Of a stretch of 64,000 nt of DNA, positions 1 through 8,320 are shown piece after piece. The position numbers and the translations under genes are program-made. Origin of the DNA: Erythrobacter mangrovi (lineage in GTDB: Bacteria; Pseudomonadota; Alphaproteobacteria; Sphingomonadales; Sphingomonadaceae); NCBI RefSeq assembly GCF_013260645.1, contig NZ_CP053921.1, positions 124,001 to 188,000 on the forward strand. Reading direction: 5' to 3'. Position 1 is the first letter of the stretch. Each line of letters begins with the position of its first letter. The notes beneath the pieces were generated by a model that was given only the letters and a program-made list of their open reading frames with translations, had not been told where the DNA came from and ran no database searches.

Positions 1-2
1 CA

Positions 3-1955
3 CCACCTGCGTGGGTTACGGAGTCGGAACGGCTAGCGGCGCCTGAAGATGCATCGGGCCTCTTCTTTATCGAGAGGCAGGATGCCTTGGTGCACCTGGA
101 TTCCGCTGGGCAATCGAACTTCGTCGGGCAAACCTACAAGTTGCTTCACCCCCAAGCCCTTCAATTGGGGAATATCTCACTCGAATGGGACCCCGCGGCC
201 GGCAGGCCAATCGTTCATCGCGTTTTGATCCACCGCGACGGTCAAACAATCGACGTGCTGGAGAAGACTGGTTTCGAGATACTGCGCCGAGAAGATCAGC
301 TCGAACAGGCTTTGCTGGATGGCAAGCTTACTGCGGTCTTGCGCGTACCGGACCTACGCGTCGGGGATGAGCTAGAATTCGCGGCCACCACCCGGACACA
401 GGACCCTAGCCTTCGCGAGCTCAGTTATGGTGCCTTGTTTCTAGGTGATGTACCACCACCGGGACGCATTCGGCTTGGCCTGAGCTGGGAGGACGGCCAG
501 GAACCCAACATCAAGCTTCCGCCCGCCCTGACCGACATCGCAACGCGATCATCCAACGCCTTCGATATCAGGGTAGACAACGCCAAGCCCCTGGCGGCGC
601 CGATAGAGGCTCCACTACGTTACGCTTTACAGCGCGTCAGCGAGTACAGCGATTTTGCCCGCTGGGAGGATCTTTCCGCCAAAGTATCCATCATATTCAA
701 CGCACCAAGCCGCCTCAAACCAGACTCCCCATTAACCGAAGAGGTCAAGCGGATTGCCGCGGCGAGCGCCGATCCGATGGAACGAGCCAAAGCCGCCCTG
801 AAGCTGGTGCAGGAGCAAGTGCGGTATATCTACGTGGGACTGGATGGCGGAAACATCACACCTGCCAGCGCCGACCTGACTTGGGAACGACGCTACGGTG
901 ATTGCAAAGGCAAGACGGTGCTGCTGCTCGCTCTTCTACGTGAATTGGGTGTCGAAGCCGAAGCTGTGCTTGCGAACAACGGCGGCCTAGACGACGGCCT
1001 CGACCAGCGCCTCCCGAGCCCCGCTGCCTTCGACCATGTGTTGGTTCGCGCCAAGATTGACGGGAAGCACTGGTGGCTCGATGGCACCTTCCCCGGTGAC
1101 TATCCGCCGCTGGTTCGGCCGTTGCTGAACTATCGCTGGGTTCTGCCTCTCTCACAAAAGGGTTCCGCGCTTGAGAGGTTGCCCGCAACGCCACCGCAGC
1201 TACCGCTCGAAATGGGCCTCTATGAAATTGACGCGAGCGGGGGTTTCGACGTTCCTGCCCATATCACATCGACCCGCGTCGTACGTGGCGTTGACGGGCT
1301 CGTCTTGCACAGCCAGCTCTCGGCGCTGACCAAGGACCAACTTGAAACCGGAATGCGCAACTCCCTTGCCAGCGACCCTAATTGGGATGAAATCGAGTCC
1401 GTCGACTATCGTTTCGACCGCATGACTCAAGCCGGGATCTTGACCATAAGAGGAACGGGTAAGGCAAACTGGGATGACGATGGCGACGGCGCCTATTCGA
1501 TGAGCTTGGTCGGAGGCGGCTTCAACCCTCCAACTCGCAAGCAACGCCCGAGCGACCAAGATCAGACGGCTCCCTATTATTCGACACTGGCCTACAGCTG
1601 TTATGCGACCACAGTGAAGCTACCGAAGGATACCGCACTCGACAATTGGGGTTTCAATTCCGTTTTCGACACGATGATCTTCGGACGCCTTTATTATCGC
1701 ATGATGGAACGACGTGTTGATGGCACCATCCGAATGGTGCGCGGTTCACGCGTCGAAGAAGCGGAAATTTCGGCTGAAAAAGCTAAACGAGACAATGGCC
1801 GGATCGATGATTTCGACAATTCCAAGGCAAACATATATTATGATCCGGCGAACAAGATGAATGCATGGGGTCAGTTGCGGCCGGTTCCCGCATCGACCGA
1901 TTCAGTCTGGCTTGGCAGTAACCCGCCGTGTTTGCCTCCAGACGTGGCCCCATAA
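3..1955 (+). CDS. DUF3857/transglutaminase-like protein, 5' end outside window
   Basis: The frame is open from the left edge, so the start codon and probably a signal peptide lie outside the window. The first visible residues (PPAWV) look like the beginning of the mature part in this family. A beta-rich DUF3857-like region is followed by a transglutaminase-like core: a GDCKGK motif gives the likely catalytic Cys (codon at 903), and FDHVLV and WWLDGT give the likely His and Asp. Relatives are exported proteins of unknown substrate. The gene ends 52 bp before the M16 peptidase gene on the same strand and may share its transcript. The domain call is good; the biological role is unknown. Confidence 0.85.
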   Translation, partial: PPAWVTESERLAAPEDASGLFFIERQDALVHLDSAGQSNFVGQTYKLLHPQALQLGNISLEWDPAAGRPIVHRVLIHRDGQTIDVLEKTGFEILRREDQLEQALLDGKLTAVLRVPDLRVGDELEFAATTRTQDPSLRELSYGALFLGDVPPPGRIRLGLSWEDGQEPNIKLPPALTDIATRSSNAFDIRVDNAKPLAAPIEAPLRYALQRVSEYSDFARWEDLSAKVSIIFNAPSRLKPDSPLTEEVKRIAAASADPMERAKAALKLVQEQVRYIYVGLDGGNITPASADLTWERRYGDCKGKTVLLLALLRELGVEAEAVLANNGGLDDGLDQRLPSPAAFDHVLVRAKIDGKHWWLDGTFPGDYPPLVRPLLNYRWVLPLSQKGSALERLPATPPQLPLEMGLYEIDASGGFDVPAHITSTRVVRGVDGLVLHSQLSALTKDQLETGMRNSLASDPNWDEIESVDYRFDRMTQAGILTIRGTGKANWDDDGDGAYSMSLVGGGFNPPTRKQRPSDQDQTAPYYSTLAYSCYATTVKLPKDTALDNWGFNSVFDTMIFGRLYYRMMERRVDGTIRMVRGSRVEEAEISAEKAKRDNGRIDDFDNSKANIYYDPANKMNAWGQLRPVPASTDSVWLGSNPPCLPPDVAP

Positions 1956-2007
1956 GTCGATCCCCCAGTTCATCAGGTTGTCAGTGCAGCGAGATTAGGG
2001 CACCTCT

Positions 2008-4842
2008 ATGCCCATGAAGATCCGCCGCGCATTCGCCTTCGCCCTTCTCCTTTCCACCTCCACCATCGCCCAGGCCGAAGCGCAGGGTTGGAATGCTGCC
2101 GACTGGGATCTCGCCGACAGCGATATCCAACCCGCAGACGGCTGGGTCTTCGGCAAGCTCGACAACGGCATGCGCTATATTCTGCGTCGGGGTGAGCGCC
2201 CCGAGGGGACCGCGTTGGTGCGCATGCTGGTCCATGCGGGATCGCTGGACGAACGCGACGATGAACGCGGTTTCGCCCACTATGTCGAGCACATGGCCTT
2301 CAACGGATCGACCAATGTGCCCGAGGGGGAAATGGTCAAGCTGCTCGAACGCCTGGGCCTTGCCTTCGGAGCGGATACCAACGCCTCGACCAGTTTCGAC
2401 TACACGCAATACAAGCTCGACCTGCCGCGCACCGACGACGAATTGCTCGATACCGCGCTGATGCTGATGCGCGAAACCGCGAGCGAACTCACTTTCGCAT
2501 CCGAGGCCGTCGATCGCGAACGGGGCGTGGTGCTGTCCGAGCGCCGCGTGCGCAACACTTATGCCCTGCAGAATGTAATCGACAGCCTGGCCTTCAGCTA
2601 TCCCGAGGGCCGGATCGCCACTCGCCTGCCGATCGGCACCCAGGAAACGCTGGAAGCCGCCGATGCAGCCGGTCTCAAGGCGTTCTGGCAACGGGAGTAC
2701 GTGCCGGCCTCAACCGTGCTGGTAGTGGTTGGAGACTTCGATCCGGCGAAGGTTGAAGGCAAGATCCGCGCGCGGTTCGGTGACTGGCGCCCCGCAACCT
2801 CGCCCGAACAACCCGCTGCGGGCCCGGTGGATCCAAACTATGCAGGGGTCACCGATATCCACCTCGATCCCGCGCTGGATGAATCGGTGACCCTGTCGCG
2901 CCACGCACCCTTCGTGGAAACCCCGGACACCAAGGCCGAACGTGCGCGCAGCCTGCTGCGCTCTATTGGCGAGCGCATCGTCGACCGACGCCTGCAACGA
3001 CTTGCCCGGCAGGAAGATCCTCCGTTCCGCGGCGCAGATCTGGGATTGGGAGATACGCTCGACATCGCCCGTTCGACCCAGCTTGCCGTCGTGACCGAGG
3101 ATGGCGGCTGGAAGCGCGGGCTGGACGCGGCGATCGCCGAGTATCGGCGCGCAATCCAGGACGGCTTCACCGAAGCCGAAGTGGCAGAGCAGGTCGCCAA
3201 CTTCCGCAATTCATTCGAAACCGCAGCCGCGCAGGAAGCGACGCGCGGCAATGATGGCTGGGCTGCATCCGCCCTGCGCACCGCGCGCGGCGACATGGTT
3301 CCCAATGGTGCCGCGGAGCAGCTCGCACTGTTCGAAGGTTTTGAAAGCAAGATTACCCCCCAACTTGTGCTGGCGGCGCTCAAGGCAGACTGGCCGCTGA
3401 TCGACAACCCGCTGATCCGGTTCACCGGCAAGACCGCACCCGAAGGTGGCGAGGCCGAACTGCGTGCGGCAGTGGTGGCAGCCTACGCCATGCCCGTCGA
3501 TACCGCTGCAAGCAATGCGGTGACCGAATGGGCCTATACCGATTTCGGTACGCCGGGGACCGTGGTGGCCGATACCACCACCGCAAAGCTGGGCATCCGG
3601 ACGCTGCGCTTCGCCAATGGCGTGATGCTCAACCTGAAACCAACCGAGCTGGAGCGCGACAGGATCCGGGTGGACCTGAGCGTCGATGGTGGCAGGCTGC
3701 TCGATACGCGCGAAAACCCTCTGGGCACCGATCTCGCCAGCCTCCTGCCCATGGGCGGCTTCGGCAAGCACAGCCTCGACGAGTTGCAGACCATCCTCGC
3801 GGGCCGGACGATCGGCGGTCAGTTCCGCGAACGCGACGACAGCTTCGGTCTCGAGGCGTCCACCACCCCCCGCGACCTCGAGCTGCAGCTCCAGCTGATC
3901 GCCGCCATGCTGAGCGATCCCGGCTATCGCCCGGAGGGGCTCGGATCGTGGCGGCAGGGATTGCCCGCTTTCTTCGCGCGGCTGGGCAAGACCCCCTCTT
4001 CGGCAGCCTCGGAGGCGGCCAATGCCATCCTCTCTGACAATGACCCGCGCTTCGCGCGCCAGCCGATCGAGGCCTATCAGGCCCTGAACTTCGACGTTTT
4101 GAAGGACACCATCGGCGATCGATTGGCACATGGCGCGGTCGAAATCGGGATCGTCGGCGATTTCGAAGAACAGGCGGTGATCGATCTCGTCGCGCGCACT
4201 TTGGGCGCACTGCCACCACGCGAACCTACTTTCAGGTCCTACGACCAGGGTGAGCGCACGCGTAACTTCACCGCCGAGCGCAGGGTCCATGTGATCACGC
4301 ATGGTGGCGAGGAGGACCAGGCGCTGCTACGGTTCATCTGGCCGACGACCGACGACAGCGACTGGGAACTCAACAGCCAGTTGAGCCTGCTCGCATCGGT
4401 CGCCCGAGTCATGTTGACCGACACGCTGCGCGAGGAACTTGGCAAGACCTACGGCCCCGAAGTCGGCGGTTCCCAGTCCAATGTCTGGAAGGGTTACGGC
4501 ACCTTCGTCATGGGCGGGCAGATCGACGTGAACGATCTTGAGGCATCGCGCGATGCGGTCCTGGCGACAGTCGCCCGCCTGCGCGACAAGCCGATCGATG
4601 CCGACCTGCTGCAACGTGCGCGCCAGCCGATCATCGAAACGCTCGACAATCGCCTCAAGAGCAATGGCGGGTGGATGGACTATGTCGACCGCGCGCAGAG
4701 CCAGGCCGACGATATCGAACGGTTCGTAACCGCCAAGGATCGCTATCTCGAGATCACGCCGGAACAGCTTCAGGCAGTGGCGCGGACCTATCTCGATCCG
4801 GCACAGGCGGTCGAATTCCGGGTTGTCCCCGAAGCCCCATAG
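2008..4842 (+). CDS. M16 family zinc metallopeptidase (pitrilysin/insulinase type), secreted
   Basis: A 944-residue protein with a signal peptide (about residues 1-24, cleaving after AQAEA). The inverted zinc motif HYVEH (His91, Glu94, His95) is intact and the expected downstream Glu lies in VDRERGVVLSE (about 169-178). The length fits the two-lobed clamshell architecture: an active N-terminal M16 half, then a second, catalytically silent M16 half (from about residue 500). Such proteins degrade peptides in the periplasm or outside the cell. The gene ends at a strong hairpin shared with the convergent TonB receptor gene. The family assignment is firm; the natural substrate is unknown. Confidence 0.92.
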   Translation: MPMKIRRAFAFALLLSTSTIAQAEAQGWNAADWDLADSDIQPADGWVFGKLDNGMRYILRRGERPEGTALVRMLVHAGSLDERDDERGFAHYVEHMAFNGSTNVPEGEMVKLLERLGLAFGADTNASTSFDYTQYKLDLPRTDDELLDTALMLMRETASELTFASEAVDRERGVVLSERRVRNTYALQNVIDSLAFSYPEGRIATRLPIGTQETLEAADAAGLKAFWQREYVPASTVLVVVGDFDPAKVEGKIRARFGDWRPATSPEQPAAGPVDPNYAGVTDIHLDPALDESVTLSRHAPFVETPDTKAERARSLLRSIGERIVDRRLQRLARQEDPPFRGADLGLGDTLDIARSTQLAVVTEDGGWKRGLDAAIAEYRRAIQDGFTEAEVAEQVANFRNSFETAAAQEATRGNDGWAASALRTARGDMVPNGAAEQLALFEGFESKITPQLVLAALKADWPLIDNPLIRFTGKTAPEGGEAELRAAVVAAYAMPVDTAASNAVTEWAYTDFGTPGTVVADTTTAKLGIRTLRFANGVMLNLKPTELERDRIRVDLSVDGGRLLDTRENPLGTDLASLLPMGGFGKHSLDELQTILAGRTIGGQFRERDDSFGLEASTTPRDLELQLQLIAAMLSDPGYRPEGLGSWRQGLPAFFARLGKTPSSAASEAANAILSDNDPRFARQPIEAYQALNFDVLKDTIGDRLAHGAVEIGIVGDFEEQAVIDLVARTLGALPPREPTFRSYDQGERTRNFTAERRVHVITHGGEEDQALLRFIWPTTDDSDWELNSQLSLLASVARVMLTDTLREELGKTYGPEVGGSQSNVWKGYGTFVMGGQIDVNDLEASRDAVLATVARLRDKPIDADLLQRARQPIIETLDNRLKSNGGWMDYVDRAQSQADDIERFVTAKDRYLEITPEQLQAVARTYLDPAQAVEFRVVPEAP

Positions 4843-4846
4843 AAAA

Positions 4847-4872
4847 GGGGCCGGACCTCGCGGTCCGGCCCC
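4847..4872. terminator. Bidirectional terminator between M16 peptidase and TonB receptor genes
   Basis: Perfect 11-bp stem: GGGGCCGGACC (4847-4857) pairs with GGTCCGGCCCC (4862-4872) around a 4-nt loop. An AAAA run at 4843-4846 provides the U-tract for the minus-strand receptor transcript, so termination should be stronger in that direction. Confidence 0.85.
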
Positions 4873-4898
4873 CTTCCCGGGCGCTCTGCCTTACGTGA

Positions 4899-7115
4899 TC
4901 AGTAGTTCACGCGGGCCGAGATGCCGAACATCCGCGGATCGTTGACGAATGCGGTGTTGTTGTTGAAGTCGATGCCGCCCTTGACGTTATCGGCATTGGT
5001 GATGTTGCGCACGAAAGCCGCAACCTCGAAGCTGCCGTCCTGCTTGGCATAGCCGATCCGCAGGCCACCTTCGAACTGGTTGTTCGCATTGAATTCGCGG
5101 CTCTCATAGAGGAAGAAGTTGGTCTTCCCCTGATAGGTCCAGTCAGTGAAGAAGAAGATCTCTCCGTCATTGCCGACCGGGAAGCCATAGCGCGCGGTCA
5201 CGTCGGCAATCCACTCGGGCGCGTTGGGGAACGGGTTGCCGTCCACCAGTGCACGCGTGTTGCCCGAGAGCACGACCGTCGGATCGGTCACGGTGCACTG
5301 CGCGCAGATGCCAACCGCCAGCGTTTCGTCCTGGATCTTCGTGTCGTTCCAGCTGACGCCGGCCGTGAGCAGGAAGTCAGGGGTGATCTGGAAGGCGCTG
5401 TCGAGTTCGAAGCCGAAGCCGCGACCCTTGTCTGCGTTGACCAGCTGCACGAGGTTACCCGCACCACCCACGGCCGAGAATTGCGGATCCTCGATCGTGT
5501 AGTAGTAGACCGCGCCGTTGAGGCGCACGCGGCGATCGGCGAGTTCCGACTTGAAGCCGACTTCGTAGCTCATGATCTTCTCGCTGGTCGCAACCGACGG
5601 GGCTGAGAAGAAGGCGACGTCGCGGCCCTGGATCGTCGGAGCGCGGAAGCCGCTCGCAACGCGTGCGAAGACGCTGGCGTCATCCGACACGTCGAAGAAA
5701 CCGGCAAGGTCCCAGCTCACGCGGCTGTCTTCCACATGGGTCGGCTGCGGCGCGGCGCCCGCCAGAACGACGAAGTCCTTCTCGTCGTCGGTGTAGCGCA
5801 GGCCCGCGGTAAGCTTGGCGCGGTCGCTCAGCTTGTACGTGCCCTGGCCGAACACCGCCCAGCTTTCGTTGGTGTGATTGACGGTCACCGGCGGCGGGAA
5901 GTCGAAGCCGACTGTGGTCACGTCGAAGCCGCTGTTGAAGTAGAAGCCACCGATCTGCCAGGTGAAAGCACCCGTGTCAGCCGAGGCCAGCCGAACTTCC
6001 TGGGTGAACTGGTTGAGATCGATCGAGTCTTGCGTGTCCGATGGGAACGGGATGAAACCCGGGCCCATCTCAGGCAGGAACGAAGCACCGAAGCCGCCAT
6101 CGATGTCGCCGCGGCTCGAACCGCTGCTATTGGCCCAGGCGGTGATCGAGGTCAGCGTGGCGCCGCCGAAGTCGTAATCGATCTTGGTCGAAGTGATGAA
6201 GCCCTTGTAGCCCGCCTCATTGCCGCCGCCGGCATCGTAGAACACGGTGTCGCGGTCATAGTTTTCGTTGAGGTCGTTGTTGCCCGGGCCAAGGATATTG
6301 GCGCGGAACAGGGTCGAGGTGCCGTCGAGGTCGCGGAACTGGACCGAGCTGAGGATGCTCAGCTCATCAGTCGGGGTGAGCAGCAGCTGCGCGCGGCCCG
6401 CGATTTCGTCGAACCCGCCAAGCACGTCATCCTGATCAGTGTAGCCGTTGTCGACCCAGTTGTCGCGGTGCTGGTAGAGCCCCGAAACGCGCAGCGACGC
6501 GATGCCGGGGGCGATCGGAACGGTCAGGCCCGCTTCGAGCGAGAGCGAATTGAAGGTGCCGTAGCTGGCCGAACCCTGGAAGGCGAGTTCGTCACCCGGG
6601 CGCACCGTGTCGATCTTGACGATACCGGCCGGCGTGTTGCGGCCAAACAGGGTTCCCTGCGGCCCGCGCAGCACTTCGACCCGCTCGATATCGAAAATCG
6701 GGAAGGACTTCAGCGTGACGTTTTCCATCACGATATCGTCCATCACCACCGACACCGGCTGCGATGCAGCAAGGTCGAAGTCGGTGTTGCCGAGGCCGCG
6801 GATGTAGAAGCGCGGTGCGGCGCGACCGTTCGAACTTTCGATGAACAGGCCCGGCACGCGAGCGGCAAGCGCGGTTACTTCAGCGCCCGAATCGAAGATG
6901 GTCTTGACCGTGTCGGCGTCGAGCGTTGCTGCAGACACGGCGACGTCCTGCAGGTTCTCTTCGCGACGGTTGGCGGTCACGATGATGGTGTTGAGCTGGC
7001 CCGCTTCCGCATCGTCGGATGCGTCGTCCTGGGCGAGGACGGGCTGCGAAGCGAAAGCCGCGATGGCAATCATGCTCGTCCCGAGGAAGCGAGCGGCAGT
7101 GGAGCGAATGGTCAT
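4899..7115 (-). CDS. TonB-dependent outer-membrane receptor
   Basis: 738 residues with a signal peptide (about 1-29, ending VLAQ) and a TonB-box-like segment (TIIVTANR, about 43-50). A plug domain (about 50-165) contains the family signature RVEVLRGPQGTLFGRN, and a long beta-barrel ends in an aromatic residue (ARVNY). This type resembles the CirA/FecA-like receptors expanded in sphingomonads for siderophores, vitamins or plant-derived compounds; the ligand cannot be read from the sequence. No transport or regulatory partner lies next to it. It is monocistronic, facing the M16 gene across a terminator and divergent from purS. Confidence 0.93.
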   Translation of the reverse strand: MTIRSTAARFLGTSMIAIAAFASQPVLAQDDASDDAEAGQLNTIIVTANRREENLQDVAVSAATLDADTVKTIFDSGAEVTALAARVPGLFIESSNGRAAPRFYIRGLGNTDFDLAASQPVSVVMDDIVMENVTLKSFPIFDIERVEVLRGPQGTLFGRNTPAGIVKIDTVRPGDELAFQGSASYGTFNSLSLEAGLTVPIAPGIASLRVSGLYQHRDNWVDNGYTDQDDVLGGFDEIAGRAQLLLTPTDELSILSSVQFRDLDGTSTLFRANILGPGNNDLNENYDRDTVFYDAGGGNEAGYKGFITSTKIDYDFGGATLTSITAWANSSGSSRGDIDGGFGASFLPEMGPGFIPFPSDTQDSIDLNQFTQEVRLASADTGAFTWQIGGFYFNSGFDVTTVGFDFPPPVTVNHTNESWAVFGQGTYKLSDRAKLTAGLRYTDDEKDFVVLAGAAPQPTHVEDSRVSWDLAGFFDVSDDASVFARVASGFRAPTIQGRDVAFFSAPSVATSEKIMSYEVGFKSELADRRVRLNGAVYYYTIEDPQFSAVGGAGNLVQLVNADKGRGFGFELDSAFQITPDFLLTAGVSWNDTKIQDETLAVGICAQCTVTDPTVVLSGNTRALVDGNPFPNAPEWIADVTARYGFPVGNDGEIFFFTDWTYQGKTNFFLYESREFNANNQFEGGLRIGYAKQDGSFEVAAFVRNITNADNVKGGIDFNNNTAFVNDPRMFGISARVNY

Positions 7116-7396
7116 GGATGGTTAGTCCTGCTTGAGCCCGTGGCGATCCGACCGCGGACATTTGGAGGGAAAGATTCGGTCTTTGAATCGCAACCCGCAT
7201 AGCAAAGTGGCGCGGTCAGGGGGTCACCGCCGCATCCCAGTGCTACGGAATTCTTGCACTTGTTGCACTATAGTTACAGCCGTTCCCTATATGTCACGAT
7301 CTTAACCATCCACCACGGCCGAGCGCGAGCATCTTGAATGCGAGGCTCCTTCGCGGCATAGGCGCGCGCAAAGCCGCGCAAGCGAAAGGCCCATTG

Positions 7397-7630
7397 ATGA
7401 AAGTCCGTGTCCACGTCAGCCTCAAGCCCGGCGTGCTCGACCCGCAGGGTCGCGCCGTGCATCATGCCCTCGAAGGCCTGGGCTTCTCCGGGATCGAGGA
7501 CGTCCGCGTGGGACGGTTGATCGAACTGGACGTCGCCGACGGAACCAGCGACGAAGCGCTCGACGAAATGTGTCGCAAGCTGCTCGCCAACACGGTGATC
7601 GAGAACTACCGCATAGAGAAGGCCGCCTGA
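7397..7630 (+). CDS. purS: Phosphoribosylformylglycinamidine synthase subunit PurS
   Basis: 77-residue PurS ([10 protein letters not shown]...) forming, with PurQ and PurL, the FGAM synthetase of de novo purine synthesis. The frame is open further upstream, but the start at 7397 follows an AAAGG ribosome-binding site and matches the family's N-terminus. Its stop overlaps the purQ start by one base (TGATG), implying translational coupling. purC and purL, often adjacent, are not in this window. Confidence 0.95.
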   Translation: MKVRVHVSLKPGVLDPQGRAVHHALEGLGFSGIEDVRVGRLIELDVADGTSDEALDEMCRKLLANTVIENYRIEKAA

Positions 7631-8307
7631 TGAGCTTCCGCGCCACTGTCGTCACGTTTCCCGGTTCAAACTGCGACCGCGACATGGCGGTGGCAATCGA
7701 GCGCATTTCCGGCACTGCCCCGCTACGCGTGTGGCATGCCGACGCCGAGCTCCCCGACAGGCTCGACTTCATCGCCCTGCCTGGCGGCTTCTCCTACGGG
7801 GACTACCTGCGCTCAGGTGCCATGGCGGCGAACAGCCCGATCATGCAGTCGGTCAAGGCTGCCGCAGATCGTGGCGTGCCAGTGCTGGGCATCTGCAACG
7901 GTTTCCAGGTCCTGACCGAAGCGGGTCTGTTGCCTGGCGCACTGCTGCGCAATGCGGGCCAGAACTTCATCTGCCGGACGGTCGCCCTGACGGTCGAGAA
8001 CAGCCAATCGCTATTCACCTCGGGCTATGACACGGGACAGGCCATCGCCATCCCGGTCGCCCACCACGATGGCAACTATTACGCCGATGACGCAACACTC
8101 GATCGGCTCGAAGGCGAAGGCCGGGTTGCGTTCCGCTATGCGGAGTCGGTGAACGGGTCGGCGCGCGACATCGCCGGCGTGCTCAACGATGCCGGCAATG
8201 TTCTGGGGATGATGCCGCACCCGGAACGGGCGGTCGATAAAGCGCATGGCGGTACCGACGGTGCCGCCCTGTTCGAAAGTGTGGTGAAGGCGCTGGTCGA
8301 GGCCTGA
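7630..8307 (+). CDS. purQ: Phosphoribosylformylglycinamidine synthase glutaminase subunit PurQ
   Basis: 225-residue class I glutamine amidotransferase that feeds ammonia to PurL. The nucleophile is Cys89 in GICNGFQ and the His/Glu pair sits in PHPER (His197, Glu199); the length is normal for the stand-alone PurQ. It is coupled to purS by the TGATG overlap. Its TGA stop is embedded in a perfect palindrome that also contains the stop codon of the convergent GGDEF-EAL gene. Confidence 0.95.
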   Translation: MSFRATVVTFPGSNCDRDMAVAIERISGTAPLRVWHADAELPDRLDFIALPGGFSYGDYLRSGAMAANSPIMQSVKAAADRGVPVLGICNGFQVLTEAGLLPGALLRNAGQNFICRTVALTVENSQSLFTSGYDTGQAIAIPVAHHDGNYYADDATLDRLEGEGRVAFRYAESVNGSARDIAGVLNDAGNVLGMMPHPERAVDKAHGGTDGAALFESVVKALVEA

Positions 8308-8320
8308 TCAGGCCTTTTTT
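8300..8320 (+). terminator. Palindromic terminator containing both convergent stop codons
   Basis: A 16-base perfect palindrome (8300-8315) with arms AGGCCTGA and TCAGGCCT is followed by T-rich sequence to 8320. The centre TGATCA is the purQ stop (TGA, 8305-8307) next to the minus-strand gene's stop (TCA on the plus strand, 8308-8310). It reads as a compact terminator for purSQ. No matching T-run exists in the other direction. Confidence 0.7.

Noticed and set aside
5736..7202. 488-codon plus-strand open frame across the TonB receptor gene
   Set aside because: It is the antisense of a well-supported receptor gene with plug and barrel motifs; the product has no family features and the frame is open because of GC-rich codon usage.
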